7,897 nucleotides of DNA. Origin: Patulibacter sp041648495. Its GTDB lineage: Bacteria; Actinomycetota; Thermoleophilia; Solirubrobacterales; Solirubrobacteraceae. The stretch is taken from positions 1 through 7,897 of the forward strand of contig JBAZOW010000176.1 in assembly GCA_041648495.1 (NCBI GenBank). The letters are read 5' to 3'. Both the position numbers and the translations under genes were made by a program. This document shows, piece by piece, positions 1-6,013 of this stretch (positions are counted from its first letter, which is position 1; each line of letters starts with the position of its first letter). A model generated the notes under the pieces. The model had not been told where the DNA came from. It saw only the letters and a list, made by a program, of their open reading frames with translations, and made no database searches.

Positions 1-351
1 GCCCGCCGCACCGGCCACTCGAGCCTGCGCCTGCGCACCCCCTGGCCCGCCACGCCCCGTGCCGCCGGCGGCCCGATCGGTTGGCAGGTCACCCTGCGGC
101 GGCCCCACCGGTCCGGCTGCGGCGGGTTGCGGTCCGCGGTCACCGCCGGCGGACGGCGGGTCGTCGTCCGGCTCCGGCCCGTCCGCGGCGTGCGGCCGTG
201 CCCCGGACGCTGGCGCGCGCAGTTCCAGGCCGTCTTCGCGGACGATCCGCAGTCGGAGTGCGACGGCGGATCCTGCGGCACGATCACCGCCGACGTGGGC
301 CCGCCGATCGTCTTCGTGCTGCCCGTCCAGCGGGCTCAGGGCACCGCGTGA
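1..351 (+). CDS. 3' end of an unrecognised protein, probably exported
   Basis: The frame is open from the first base of the window to TGA at 349-351, giving the last 116 residues of a protein whose start lies outside. Third codon positions are almost all G or C, as in the other real genes here, which is the main support for coding. The visible part is arginine-rich and has four cysteines (residues 40, 67, 87 and 92 of the visible part), the last two as CDGGSC. Alternating stretches such as GRRVVVRLRPV and PPIVFVLPV suggest beta structure. Paired cysteines in a beta-rich tail would fit an exported, disulfide-bonded protein, but no signal peptide can be seen because the N-terminus is missing. 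I do not recognise the family. The stop overlaps the end of the convergent STAND gene by 16 bases. Confidence 0.6.
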   Translation, partial: ARRTGHSSLRLRTPWPATPRAAGGPIGWQVTLRRPHRSGCGGLRSAVTAGGRRVVVRLRPVRGVRPCPGRWRAQFQAVFADDPQSECDGGSCGTITADVGPPIVFVLPVQRAQGTA

Positions 352-2354
352 CCCTGCGACGCCAGCGACGCCAGCGCGTAGTCGGCGACGCGCACGGTGG
401 CCTGGCGCAGCCGTCGGAAGTACGTCGCCCGGCTGACGTGCAGCTCGTGGGCGGCGTCCTCGTGACTGGTGCGGTGGTCCACGTACGCTCGCTCGACCAG
501 GTCCCGCATCAGGGTCTCCTCCGCCCCCGCCCCGAACGCCTGATCCGCCGCCCGGATCAGCAACGCCCGAACCGCGGCGGACGGGTCCTCACCGCCGACG
601 GCGGCGGCCAGCGGACTGACCGCGAGACGCGACGGACGGTCGAGGTCGCGGAGCGCCTGCTGGACGTCCGCGACGGAGACCGCGGCGGGGCGGACCACCG
701 CGGACGGCGCACCGGCCGGTGCCGCTTCGGCCGCGATCCGCGGCAACCCGAGCTCGGCGTAGATCGTGTCGCGCTGCGAGCCCAGGAGTCCGTCGGGGCC
801 GTAGTCGATCACGTGGCACTCGTGCCGCAGCTCCCCGACCTGCACCGCCAGCTCCGGCACGTTACGGGACCCCGACTCCGCGGCGAACGCGACCGACGCG
901 GCGTTGATCGGGTTGATCGGCAGGTAGAAGTAGCGCGGATTGACGAGCCCCGAACGCAGCACCGCCGCGGTGTTCACGACCGCCAGCACGCGGGACCCGA
1001 GATCGCCCCGCTCGGACGTGGTCAGGTCGAGCGAGTCGCGCCAGACCATCGCGTCGCCGTCGGGGACGTGCTGCTGCGCGTGGCGCACCCAGTCGCCGAC
1101 GAACGGATCCGCCAGCGTCCCCGGGGACGCGTTGGCGGGGGTGACCGCGACCCCCAGCCCGCAGAGCGCCTCGTGCGCGTCGCGGGCGACGACGAAGTGC
1201 TCGGGCGATGCGTCCGCCAACGTCCGGGTCGCCGCCCACCAGACGTCTGAACCGCGGGCCAGCACCGCGTCGGGCAGGTCGTCCAGTTCGCCCGGGCGGA
1301 GCGCGTCGGCGTGCAGGCCGACGGCGCCCTCCGCGCCGAAGCCCCACCGCACCGTGGGACTGCGGATCAGCTCGGCCAGGTCGATCGTCAGGCGCGGCTC
1401 GCCCGCCGCCGCGCGGGCGAACAGGTGGTCCGCGATCCGGCGGCGCAGTTCGCGCTCGCGCTCGGGGCGCGTCGCCAGCAGGTGCCCGTGGACCGCCCGG
1501 CGGACGAGCGCGTGCATCGCCAGCCCGTCGCCGACGGGCTCCGCGATCGCCTGCGCTCGCAGCCAGCGGTAGTCCTCGTTGGGGTCGCGGGACGGCAGCG
1601 CGTCCGCGAGCAGCGCCGCCGTGGTGACCCGCGCGATCGCCGCGACGGCGACGACGTCCGCGTGCTCGTCCTCGACCTGGGCCCGCGCCAACCGGCGGAC
1701 CAGCATCTCGACCAGCTCCGGGCGCTGCTCGAAGTCGCGGCCGTCCCAGTGCCCCTCCCGCTGGGCCACCGCGGTCGCCAGCGTCAGGGCCAACGGGGAG
1801 CCGACCGACCACGCGACGAGCGACGCCGTGGTCGGCTCGTCGACCACGCCGAGCCCGCGGACCAGGGCCCGTCCCTCGTCCGCCGACAGCGGGCCGAGCC
1901 GGTGGGCGCGGGCGAGGTGCTCCCAACCGTTGGCGAACCAGTCCGACGCCGGCGCCTCGCGGCCCGCGAGCACCACGATCGACCGCGCCGGAAGCGCCGG
2001 CAGCAGGCGTTGGCGCAGGACCTCGTCCAGATCCGACACCCGCTCGTAGGTGTCCAGCAGCACGACCGGGCGGTCCTCCGCGGATGCGGCGGTGAAGACC
2101 GCCTCCAACTCGCCCGGGACCGGGGCGAGCTCGCGGCCGTCGAGCAACAGCGGCGACCAGCCCCGGACCGCCGCCAGCCGGGCGAACTCCCGCAACAGCG
2201 TGCTTTTGCCGATGCCCCCTGGACCGTGGAGCAGCACGACGCTGGCCGATCCGTCGCCGGCCAGCAGGCCTTCGAAGAGCTCCAGCTCCGCGGCGCGGCC
2301 GACGAAACGCTCGGCGTCGCGTCGAGCGAGCCGGTCGGCGAGGGTCGGGGGCAC
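336..2354 (-). CDS. STAND-type ATPase transcriptional regulator with C-terminal HTH
   Basis: This is a 672-residue signal-transduction ATPase. An FVGR entry motif (residues 17-20) precedes a textbook Walker A, GPGGIGKST (44-52), and a Walker B in PVVLLDTYE (96-104, D101). A sensor-like SIVVLAGR follows (125-132), then a GSPLAL motif (185-190) of the GxP type seen in NB-ARC/STAND proteins. Residues about 262-315 look like the winged-helix segment after the NTPase. Residues about 410-535 (DPFVGDWVRHA, RYFYLPINP) loosely resemble a GNAT-like fold and may sense a ligand. The C-terminus (about 622-657, HEDAAHELHVSRATYFRRLRQA) is a helix-turn-helix. In this family NTP binding normally gates oligomerisation and DNA binding; the target here is unknown. 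The start is GTG, because an in-frame TAG at 2364-2366 blocks any earlier start. There is no Shine-Dalgarno site, and TAGTCT lies 6 bases upstream, so the mRNA may be leaderless. Confidence 0.9.
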   Translation of the reverse strand: MPPTLADRLARRDAERFVGRAAELELFEGLLAGDGSASVVLLHGPGGIGKSTLLREFARLAAVRGWSPLLLDGRELAPVPGELEAVFTAASAEDRPVVLLDTYERVSDLDEVLRQRLLPALPARSIVVLAGREAPASDWFANGWEHLARAHRLGPLSADEGRALVRGLGVVDEPTTASLVAWSVGSPLALTLATAVAQREGHWDGRDFEQRPELVEMLVRRLARAQVEDEHADVVAVAAIARVTTAALLADALPSRDPNEDYRWLRAQAIAEPVGDGLAMHALVRRAVHGHLLATRPERERELRRRIADHLFARAAAGEPRLTIDLAELIRSPTVRWGFGAEGAVGLHADALRPGELDDLPDAVLARGSDVWWAATRTLADASPEHFVVARDAHEALCGLGVAVTPANASPGTLADPFVGDWVRHAQQHVPDGDAMVWRDSLDLTTSERGDLGSRVLAVVNTAAVLRSGLVNPRYFYLPINPINAASVAFAAESGSRNVPELAVQVGELRHECHVIDYGPDGLLGSQRDTIYAELGLPRIAAEAAPAGAPSAVVRPAAVSVADVQQALRDLDRPSRLAVSPLAAAVGGEDPSAAVRALLIRAADQAFGAGAEETLMRDLVERAYVDHRTSHEDAAHELHVSRATYFRRLRQATVRVADYALASLASQGHAVP

Positions 2355-2360
2355 GCGCCG

Positions 2361-2366
2361 AGACTA
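2361..2366 (-). promoter_or_regulatory. Candidate -10 element (TAGTCT) for the STAND gene
   Basis: On the minus strand TAGTCT (TANNNT, the actinobacterial -10 form) is followed by exactly six bases and then the GTG start. This places transcription start at or next to the start codon. The hexamer's TAG is also the in-frame stop that fixes the start. No convincing -35 is visible 16-18 bases upstream, so the call rests on position and pattern. Confidence 0.4.
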
Positions 2367-2441
2367 GCGCGCCGGACGGCGACGCTCCGTCCGCGTTGTA
2401 CGGCGTCGGCAGTAGCTGAAGAGCTGGCAACCGCCGTCGTG

Positions 2442-2469
2442 AGCATCCGATCCGTAGTTATCGGATGCT
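2442..2469. repeat. Perfect 10-bp inverted repeat between the NUDIX and STAND genes
   Basis: AGCATCCGAT (2442-2451) is repeated as its reverse complement ATCGGATGCT (2460-2469) around an 8-base loop. It lies about 54 bases past the NUDIX stop and about 88 bases before the STAND start, in a slightly AT-richer patch of the 168-base gap. As RNA it would form a stable hairpin, but no T-run follows it on the minus strand. It could be a terminator of the NUDIX transcript or a dyad operator upstream of the STAND gene. The rest of the gap (2355-2441, 2470-2522) shows nothing else I can support. Confidence 0.6.
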
Positions 2470-2522
2470 AAGAAGGAATCGTGGGCTCCGAAGCCGGGCG
2501 CAGGACCCCGGCCTGACCGAGG

Positions 2523-2999
2523 TCAGTCGCCCAGCGCCTCGACCAACCGATCGAGGAACGCTTCCTGGGCGGCGACCAGGCGCGGGCGGGCCTCGTCGAC
2601 CGTCATCCACCCGACCCGGTCGATCTCGGGCACGACGATCGTCTTGCCCGAGCGCGGCGGCCACGCCAGCTCGAAGGTGCCGGGCACGATCGCCTCGGGG
2701 TCCAGGTCGCCCTCGATCGCCCAGCAGCGCACCCGCTTGCCGCTCTTCTGACGGACCTCGCCGAGGTCGATCGTCGGTCCTTCCGGGGCGGGCAGGCCCA
2801 GCTCCTCCGTGAACTCGCGGCGGGCGGCGTCGAGCGGCGGTTCGTCGTCACCGTGCTCGCCCTTGGGCACCGACCAGGCGCGCTCGTCCTTCTTCGCCCA
2901 CAACGGTCCGCCCATGTGCGCGATCAGTACCCACAGGGCGTCGGGATCGCGGCGGAAGAGCAGCAGCCCGGCGCTCTGTCGGTGTCGGGTCTCGGCCAT
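2523..2999 (-). CDS. NUDIX family hydrolase
   Basis: A 158-residue protein with a perfect NUDIX box: G47, five residues, E53, seven residues, then REFTEELGL (61-69). This matches GX5EX7REUXEEXGU, with E65 and E66 as metal ligands. NUDIX enzymes cleave a nucleoside diphosphate linked to another group using magnesium or manganese. The opening SAGLLLFRRD, the GGPLWAKKDERAWSVPKGE block (30-48) and the compact length match the predicted NTP pyrophosphohydrolase group I know as COG4119. The substrate cannot be told from sequence and could be an oxidised nucleotide, a dinucleoside polyphosphate or an mRNA-cap-like end. The tail (PEIDRVGWMTVDEARPRL) is the usual family C-terminus. The start is ATG at 2999, with no strong ribosome binding site seen. 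It is divergent from the ArsR gene across a 65-base gap and shares a strand with the STAND gene downstream. Confidence 0.96.
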   Translation of the reverse strand: MAETRHRQSAGLLLFRRDPDALWVLIAHMGGPLWAKKDERAWSVPKGEHGDDEPPLDAARREFTEELGLPAPEGPTIDLGEVRQKSGKRVRCWAIEGDLDPEAIVPGTFELAWPPRSGKTIVVPEIDRVGWMTVDEARPRLVAAQEAFLDRLVEALGD

Positions 3000-3029
3000 C
3001 GCGCCGATGCTCGCAGCCGTGACGGATGC

Positions 3030-3058
3030 TTGCCCTCGACCCGCCCGCCGTATAACTT
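3030..3058 (+). promoter_or_regulatory. Candidate promoter of the ArsR-SRPBCC operon (leaderless)
   Basis: TTGCCC (3030-3035) and TAACTT (3053-3058) are 17 bases apart, and TAACTT is followed by six bases and then ATG at 3065. Transcription should therefore begin at, or within a base or two of, the A of the start codon. TATAAC (3051-3056) is an overlapping alternative -10 with a 15-base spacer. No Shine-Dalgarno site precedes the gene, which agrees with a leaderless mRNA. Confidence 0.55.
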
Positions 3059-3072
3059 AGCCATATGGCTAA
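3057..3072. promoter_or_regulatory. 16-bp perfect palindrome over the ArsR start codon, likely operator
   Basis: TTAGCCATATGGCTAA is a perfect dyad. Its second half begins with the ATG of the ArsR gene, and its first half overlaps the end of the -10 hexamer. ArsR-family dimers bind short AT-flanked dyads at their own promoters. A site over the -10, transcription start and start codon would block transcription initiation. That makes autoregulation the simplest reading, but binding is inferred. Confidence 0.6.
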
Positions 3073-3406
3073 CCATTCGGCGGCGCTCGACGACGCGTTC
3101 CACGCCCTCTCCGACCCCACCCGCCGCGCGGTCGTCGGCCGCCTCGGCGCAGGTCCGGCGAGCGTCGGCGAGCTGGCGGCGCCGTTCGACATGGCCCTGC
3201 CGTCGTTCATGAAGCACATTCGCCAGCTCGAGAGCAGCGGCTGGATCCGGACGCGCAAGGCCGGCCGCGTCCGCACCTGCACCCTCGAACGCCGGTCGTT
3301 CGCCGCGGTCGAGTCCTGGCTCGACGAGCAACGACGCGTCTGGGAAGCCCGCACCGACCGGCTCGAGCAGTTCGTCACCACCGACCACGAGGAAGACCCC
3401 GCATGA
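3065..3406 (+). CDS. ArsR family winged-helix regulator, SRPBCC-linked type
   Basis: A 113-residue repressor. AFHALSDPTRRAVVGRL (11-27) is the standard ArsR opening. SVGELAAPFDMALPSFMKHIRQLESSGWI (33-61) is the helix-turn-helix with its recognition helix, and RTRKAGRVRTCTL (62-74) is the wing. The metal-binding ELCVCDL motif of the arsenic and cadmium sensors is absent and the only cysteine is C72, so it is unlikely to sense metals. It fits the SdpR-like subgroup usually coupled to an AHSA1/SRPBCC gene, as it is here. The stop overlaps the next gene's start as ATGA (3403-3406), so the two should be translationally coupled. A palindrome across its own start codon suggests autoregulation. The ATG is chosen because family homology begins almost at once and the palindrome and -10 lie just upstream. 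Confidence 0.95.
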   Translation: MANHSAALDDAFHALSDPTRRAVVGRLGAGPASVGELAAPFDMALPSFMKHIRQLESSGWIRTRKAGRVRTCTLERRSFAAVESWLDEQRRVWEARTDRLEQFVTTDHEEDPA

Positions 3407-3870
3407 GCACCACCGACCTGGACCTGACCGTCTCCCGGATCATCAAGGCCCCGCGCGCCACGATCTGGCGGGCCTGGACCGACCCCCGCCGCTTCGAGCA
3501 GTGGTGGATCCCGGCGCCGACGGTCTGCCGCGTGCGCCAGATGGACCTCCGGCCGGGCGGGGCGTTCGTCACCGAGATGAGCGACGACGGCGTCGCGTTC
3601 GGACCACAGATCACCGGGTGCTTCCTGGCCGTCGACGACCAGCAGCGAATCGTCTTCACCGACGCGCTCGTCGCCGGCTGGCGCCCCGCCGAATCGGCCT
3701 TCATGACCGCTGTGGTCACGATGCGGGACCACCCCGACGGGACCGAGTACTCAGCCACCGCGATGCACGGCAGCCGGGCGGAGCGCGATCACCACGAGCA
3801 GCTCGGCTTCCACGACGGCTGGGGCACGGTCACCCGGCAGCTGGCGGAACTGGTGGAAGCTCGGGGGTAG
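3403..3870 (+). CDS. SRPBCC (AHSA1-like) domain protein
   Basis: A 155-residue START/Bet v1-like protein of the Activator-of-Hsp90-ATPase-1 homology group. Signature parts are SRIIKAPRATIWRAWTDPRRFEQWW (11-35), the DLRPGGAF turn (48-55), DGTEYSATAMHG (112-123) and the C-terminal helix with GFHDGWGTVTRQLAELVE (135-152). The fold makes a hydrophobic pocket that binds a small lipophilic ligand. No catalytic residues are evident and the ligand is unknown. It is the second gene of the ArsR operon, with a 4-base ATGA overlap, so its level should follow the ArsR repressor. A common idea for such pairs is that the SRPBCC protein handles the compound whose presence relieves repression, but that is inference. 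It is cytoplasmic, as no signal peptide is present. Confidence 0.95.
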   Translation: MSTTDLDLTVSRIIKAPRATIWRAWTDPRRFEQWWIPAPTVCRVRQMDLRPGGAFVTEMSDDGVAFGPQITGCFLAVDDQQRIVFTDALVAGWRPAESAFMTAVVTMRDHPDGTEYSATAMHGSRAERDHHEQLGFHDGWGTVTRQLAELVEARG

Positions 3871-3896
3871 CGACGCGGTAGGTACGCCTGTACGCC

Positions 3897-3984
3897 GTGG
3901 GTGCAGCACGAGTTGGAACCCACACTTCCTCTTGGTCCCAGCAACTTGTAGGTTGCGCGGACGCTCCTGCGTGCCGCCGGCACG
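3897..3984 (+). other. Gap with small hairpins between the SRPBCC and collagen-like genes
   Basis: The 141-base gap (3871-4011) holds three short dyads. GTGGGT/ACCCAC (3897-3902, 3918-3923) is followed by a pyrimidine-rich stretch and could be a weak terminator for the ArsR operon. GCAAC/GTTGC lies at 3941-3945 and 3952-3956. CGTGCC-GCC-GGCACG (3970-3984) probably lies in the leader of the next gene. A small tandem repeat, GTACGCC-T-GTACGCC, sits just after the SRPBCC stop (about 3882-3896). I could not identify a convincing promoter for the collagen-like gene here. Confidence 0.3.
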
Positions 3985-3997
3985 GGACGCACCAAAC

Positions 3998-4006
3998 GGA
4001 AGAGGG
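3998..4006 (+). promoter_or_regulatory. Ribosome binding site of the collagen-like gene
   Basis: GGAAGAGGG ends five bases before the ATG at 4012. It is the clearest Shine-Dalgarno site in the window and supports this start over the longer open frame that runs upstream in another phase. Confidence 0.7.
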
Positions 4007-4011
4007 AACAG

Positions 4012-5928
4012 ATGACCGCTCGAGCCCGCCGAATAGGCCTGGCCGCGTTCGCCACGACGTGCGTCGCAGCATCACTCGGAGGTGGGGTCGCCGTCGCGGC
4101 GCCGACGGCCGATCGGTGGGTAACGGGGGCGAGCCCCGTCTCCACGCCGCGCTCGTACGCCACGGCGTCGCCACTGCCGGACGGGCGCGTGCTGCTCGTC
4201 GGCGGTCTCGACAACTACACCAACCAGAACACCACGTCCGCCCAGATCTACAATCCGGCGACCGGCATATTGCTGGCGACCGGTTCGACGGGCGTCGCCC
4301 GTCGCAACCACGTGTCCGTCACGCTGCCCAGTGGCAAGGTCCTGATCGCCGGCGGCATCGCCGACGGCAACGTGATCCTCAGCGCCGAGCTGTACGACCC
4401 CGAGACCGGGACGTTCAGCCCGTCGAGCGGGATGCTGCCCGGCGACATCGGCGGCGGCGCGGGCGCACTGCTCGGCGACGGCTCGGTCCTGCTCGCCGGC
4501 AACGGACCGACCTACCGCTACGACCCGTCGACCGACACGTTCACGTCGGGCCCCTCGCTGCCCACCGCGATCAGCGGACCGATCGTCGGGGCGCTCCCCG
4601 ACGGCCGAGCACTGGTCGTCGGCCCGCGCGCGGCGGACTACCAGGCGCAGGTCGCCACGATCTTCGATCCGTTCGCGAACGGGTTCTCGACGGCTCCGGG
4701 GACGCCGATCGTCAACCGCGCCGGTCCGGCCTTCGCCAGCCTGCCCGACGGCCGCTTCCTGATCGCCGGAGGCGGCAACGCGCTGTCCGGTGCCGCCCTG
4801 TCCAGCGCCGAGGTCGCGAACGCGGACGGGTCGGCCTTCACGGCAACGGCGACGATGCCCGCCGCCCGCAACGGTGCGGCGGCCGCGTCGCTCGGCGACG
4901 GTCGCGTGGTCGTGATCAGCGGCCGCAGCCCCGCGGGCGACAGCTCGGTGATCTTCGAGTCCGCGTCGGCCGCTTCGGCCGACGGACTGGACTTCGGCGA
5001 CGTGATGACCGGACGCGTCTCCGCCACGGTGCCGATGACCGTCACCAACCTGGGCTACCAGCGGCTCAGCGTCAGCGGCGCGTCGCTGACCGGCGCGAAC
5101 GCCGCCGACTACACGCTGGTGAAGAACAACTGCCTCAACCGGTTCCTGGCGTTCGGTCAGAGCTGCACGATCACCATCCGTCTCTCGCCCAGCGCCGAGG
5201 GCACCCGGACGGCGGCCGTCCAGCTGACCAGCAACGCGCCGGGCGCCCAGAGCTTCCCGCTGACCGGCGAGGGCTTCGCGGCAGCATCCGGCCCGACCGG
5301 TCCTGAGGGTCCTGCCGGTCCCGAAGGTCCTGCGGGTCCCGAGGGTCCGACCGGTCCGGAAGGCCCGGCTGGTCCCACCGGGCCCGAGGGTCCGGAAGGC
5401 CCCGCCGGTCCGAGTGGTCCCGCGGGTGAGCCGGGGACGGCCGGCCCGGCCGGTGATCCCGGCGCGACCGGGCCGCAGGGCGTCCCCGGTACGCAGGGCC
5501 CGACCGGACCGCAGGGCATCACGGGTCTGCCGGGCACCGACGGCCTCCTGGGTCCGCAGGGCGTTCCCGGGCTCAACGGCGCTCCGGGAGTCAACGGCGC
5601 CGCGGGCCCGAAGGGCGACGCCGGCGCGGCCGGGCGTGACGCCACGGTCCGCTGCACGACCAAGCGGACCAAGCGCTCGGCCAAGGTCACGGTGTCCTGC
5701 CGCGTCAGCTACCCGCAGGCCAAGAGCGCGGCGAAGAAGGCGAAGCGCGCTAGCTGGCGCCTGACCCGCGGCGGGCGGACCTACGACCGGGGAACCGTCG
5801 CCACCGGTGCGGGACACGCGTTCACGGTGCGCCAGTCGCGCCCGCTCGCGAAGGGCACGTACCGCCTGCGGATCCAGCTCCCCGGCGCGACGGCGCCGGT
5901 CGTCAGCCCCACGGTGCGGATCGGCTAG
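4012..5928 (+). CDS. Exported multi-domain protein: Kelch-like propeller, anchor-D/HYDIN-like module, collagen-like repeats
   Basis: A 638-residue exported protein. Residues 1-30 form a signal peptide (MTARARRIG, a hydrophobic core, AVAA cleavage zone). Residues about 45-315 carry six Kelch/galactose-oxidase-like blades, each with a DG(R/S/K)-hydrophobic-GG core: PDGRVLLVGG 56, PSGKVLIAGG 106, GDGSVLLAGN 155, PDGRALVVG 196, PDGRFLIAGGG 245 and GDGRVVVISG 295. They should close a six-bladed propeller. Residues about 324-423 match the choice-of-anchor-D/HYDIN-type Ig-like module (GLDFGDVMTG, FGQSCTITI, FPLTGEGF) with C374 and C385. Residues 427-543 are 39 unbroken Gly-X-Y triplets. Residues 544-638 are a basic beta domain with C548 and C563. 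There is no LPXTG or C-terminal membrane helix, so it is secreted or held non-covalently. An adhesive or surface-fibre role is inferred; no catalytic residues were identified. It appears monocistronic. Confidence 0.93.
   Translation: MTARARRIGLAAFATTCVAASLGGGVAVAAPTADRWVTGASPVSTPRSYATASPLPDGRVLLVGGLDNYTNQNTTSAQIYNPATGILLATGSTGVARRNHVSVTLPSGKVLIAGGIADGNVILSAELYDPETGTFSPSSGMLPGDIGGGAGALLGDGSVLLAGNGPTYRYDPSTDTFTSGPSLPTAISGPIVGALPDGRALVVGPRAADYQAQVATIFDPFANGFSTAPGTPIVNRAGPAFASLPDGRFLIAGGGNALSGAALSSAEVANADGSAFTATATMPAARNGAAAASLGDGRVVVISGRSPAGDSSVIFESASAASADGLDFGDVMTGRVSATVPMTVTNLGYQRLSVSGASLTGANAADYTLVKNNCLNRFLAFGQSCTITIRLSPSAEGTRTAAVQLTSNAPGAQSFPLTGEGFAAASGPTGPEGPAGPEGPAGPEGPTGPEGPAGPTGPEGPEGPAGPSGPAGEPGTAGPAGDPGATGPQGVPGTQGPTGPQGITGLPGTDGLLGPQGVPGLNGAPGVNGAAGPKGDAGAAGRDATVRCTTKRTKRSAKVTVSCRVSYPQAKSAAKKAKRASWRLTRGGRTYDRGTVATGAGHAFTVRQSRPLAKGTYRLRIQLPGATAPVVSPTVRIG
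5290..5640 (+). repeat. Collagen-like Gly-X-Y coding repeat (39 triplets)
   Basis: The DNA repeats with a 9-base period as GGN-CCN-NNN codons. The first half (to about residue 471) is dominated by GPE, GPA and GPT triplets, while the second half is more varied (GVP, GLN, GPK, GRD). There are no interruptions. Synonymous codons vary between units (GGT/GGC, CCT/CCC/CCG), so the repeat is not fresh identical duplication, although the GPE-GPA units at the 5' end are closest to each other. Most Y positions hold P, A, T, E or Q, and lysine and arginine appear only near the end. Confidence 0.95.
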
Positions 5929-5934
5929 TCCGTC

Positions 5935-5946
5935 GACCCCGGGGTC
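5935..5946. terminator. Short dyad between convergent genes, possible weak terminator
   Basis: GACCCC|GGGGTC is a perfect 12-bp palindrome seven bases past the collagen-like stop, in the 85-base gap before the convergent TetR gene's end. A second small stem, CTCC/GGAG, lies near 5980-5995. Neither is followed by a T-run, so intrinsic termination is only possible, not shown. Confidence 0.25.
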
Positions 5947-6013
5947 CGCGCTCGCGTGGGCCTCGGTGGTCCTGACCCGCTCCGGGCCGGGAGACCTAAG
6001 CCTCCGCCGCGAC

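Noticed and set aside
862..2430. 522-codon minus-strand frame overlapping the STAND gene
   Set aside because: An out-of-phase shadow of the same gene, with a proline- and arginine-rich product and no domain.
81..2471. Several long plus-strand open frames across the STAND gene (81-1250, 1311-2471 and others)
   Set aside because: They mirror the minus-strand gene, which has clear Walker motifs and an HTH. The mirrored products are arginine-rich and featureless.
3897..5306. 469-codon plus-strand frame overlapping the start of the collagen-like gene
   Set aside because: Wrong phase relative to the signal peptide, blades and ribosome binding site; its product is low-complexity arginine-rich.
5290..5640. 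Collagen-coding DNA as a non-coding tandem repeat or recombination hotspot
   Set aside because: The repeat is in frame inside a well-supported gene, and codon choice varies between units, so protein-level selection explains it.
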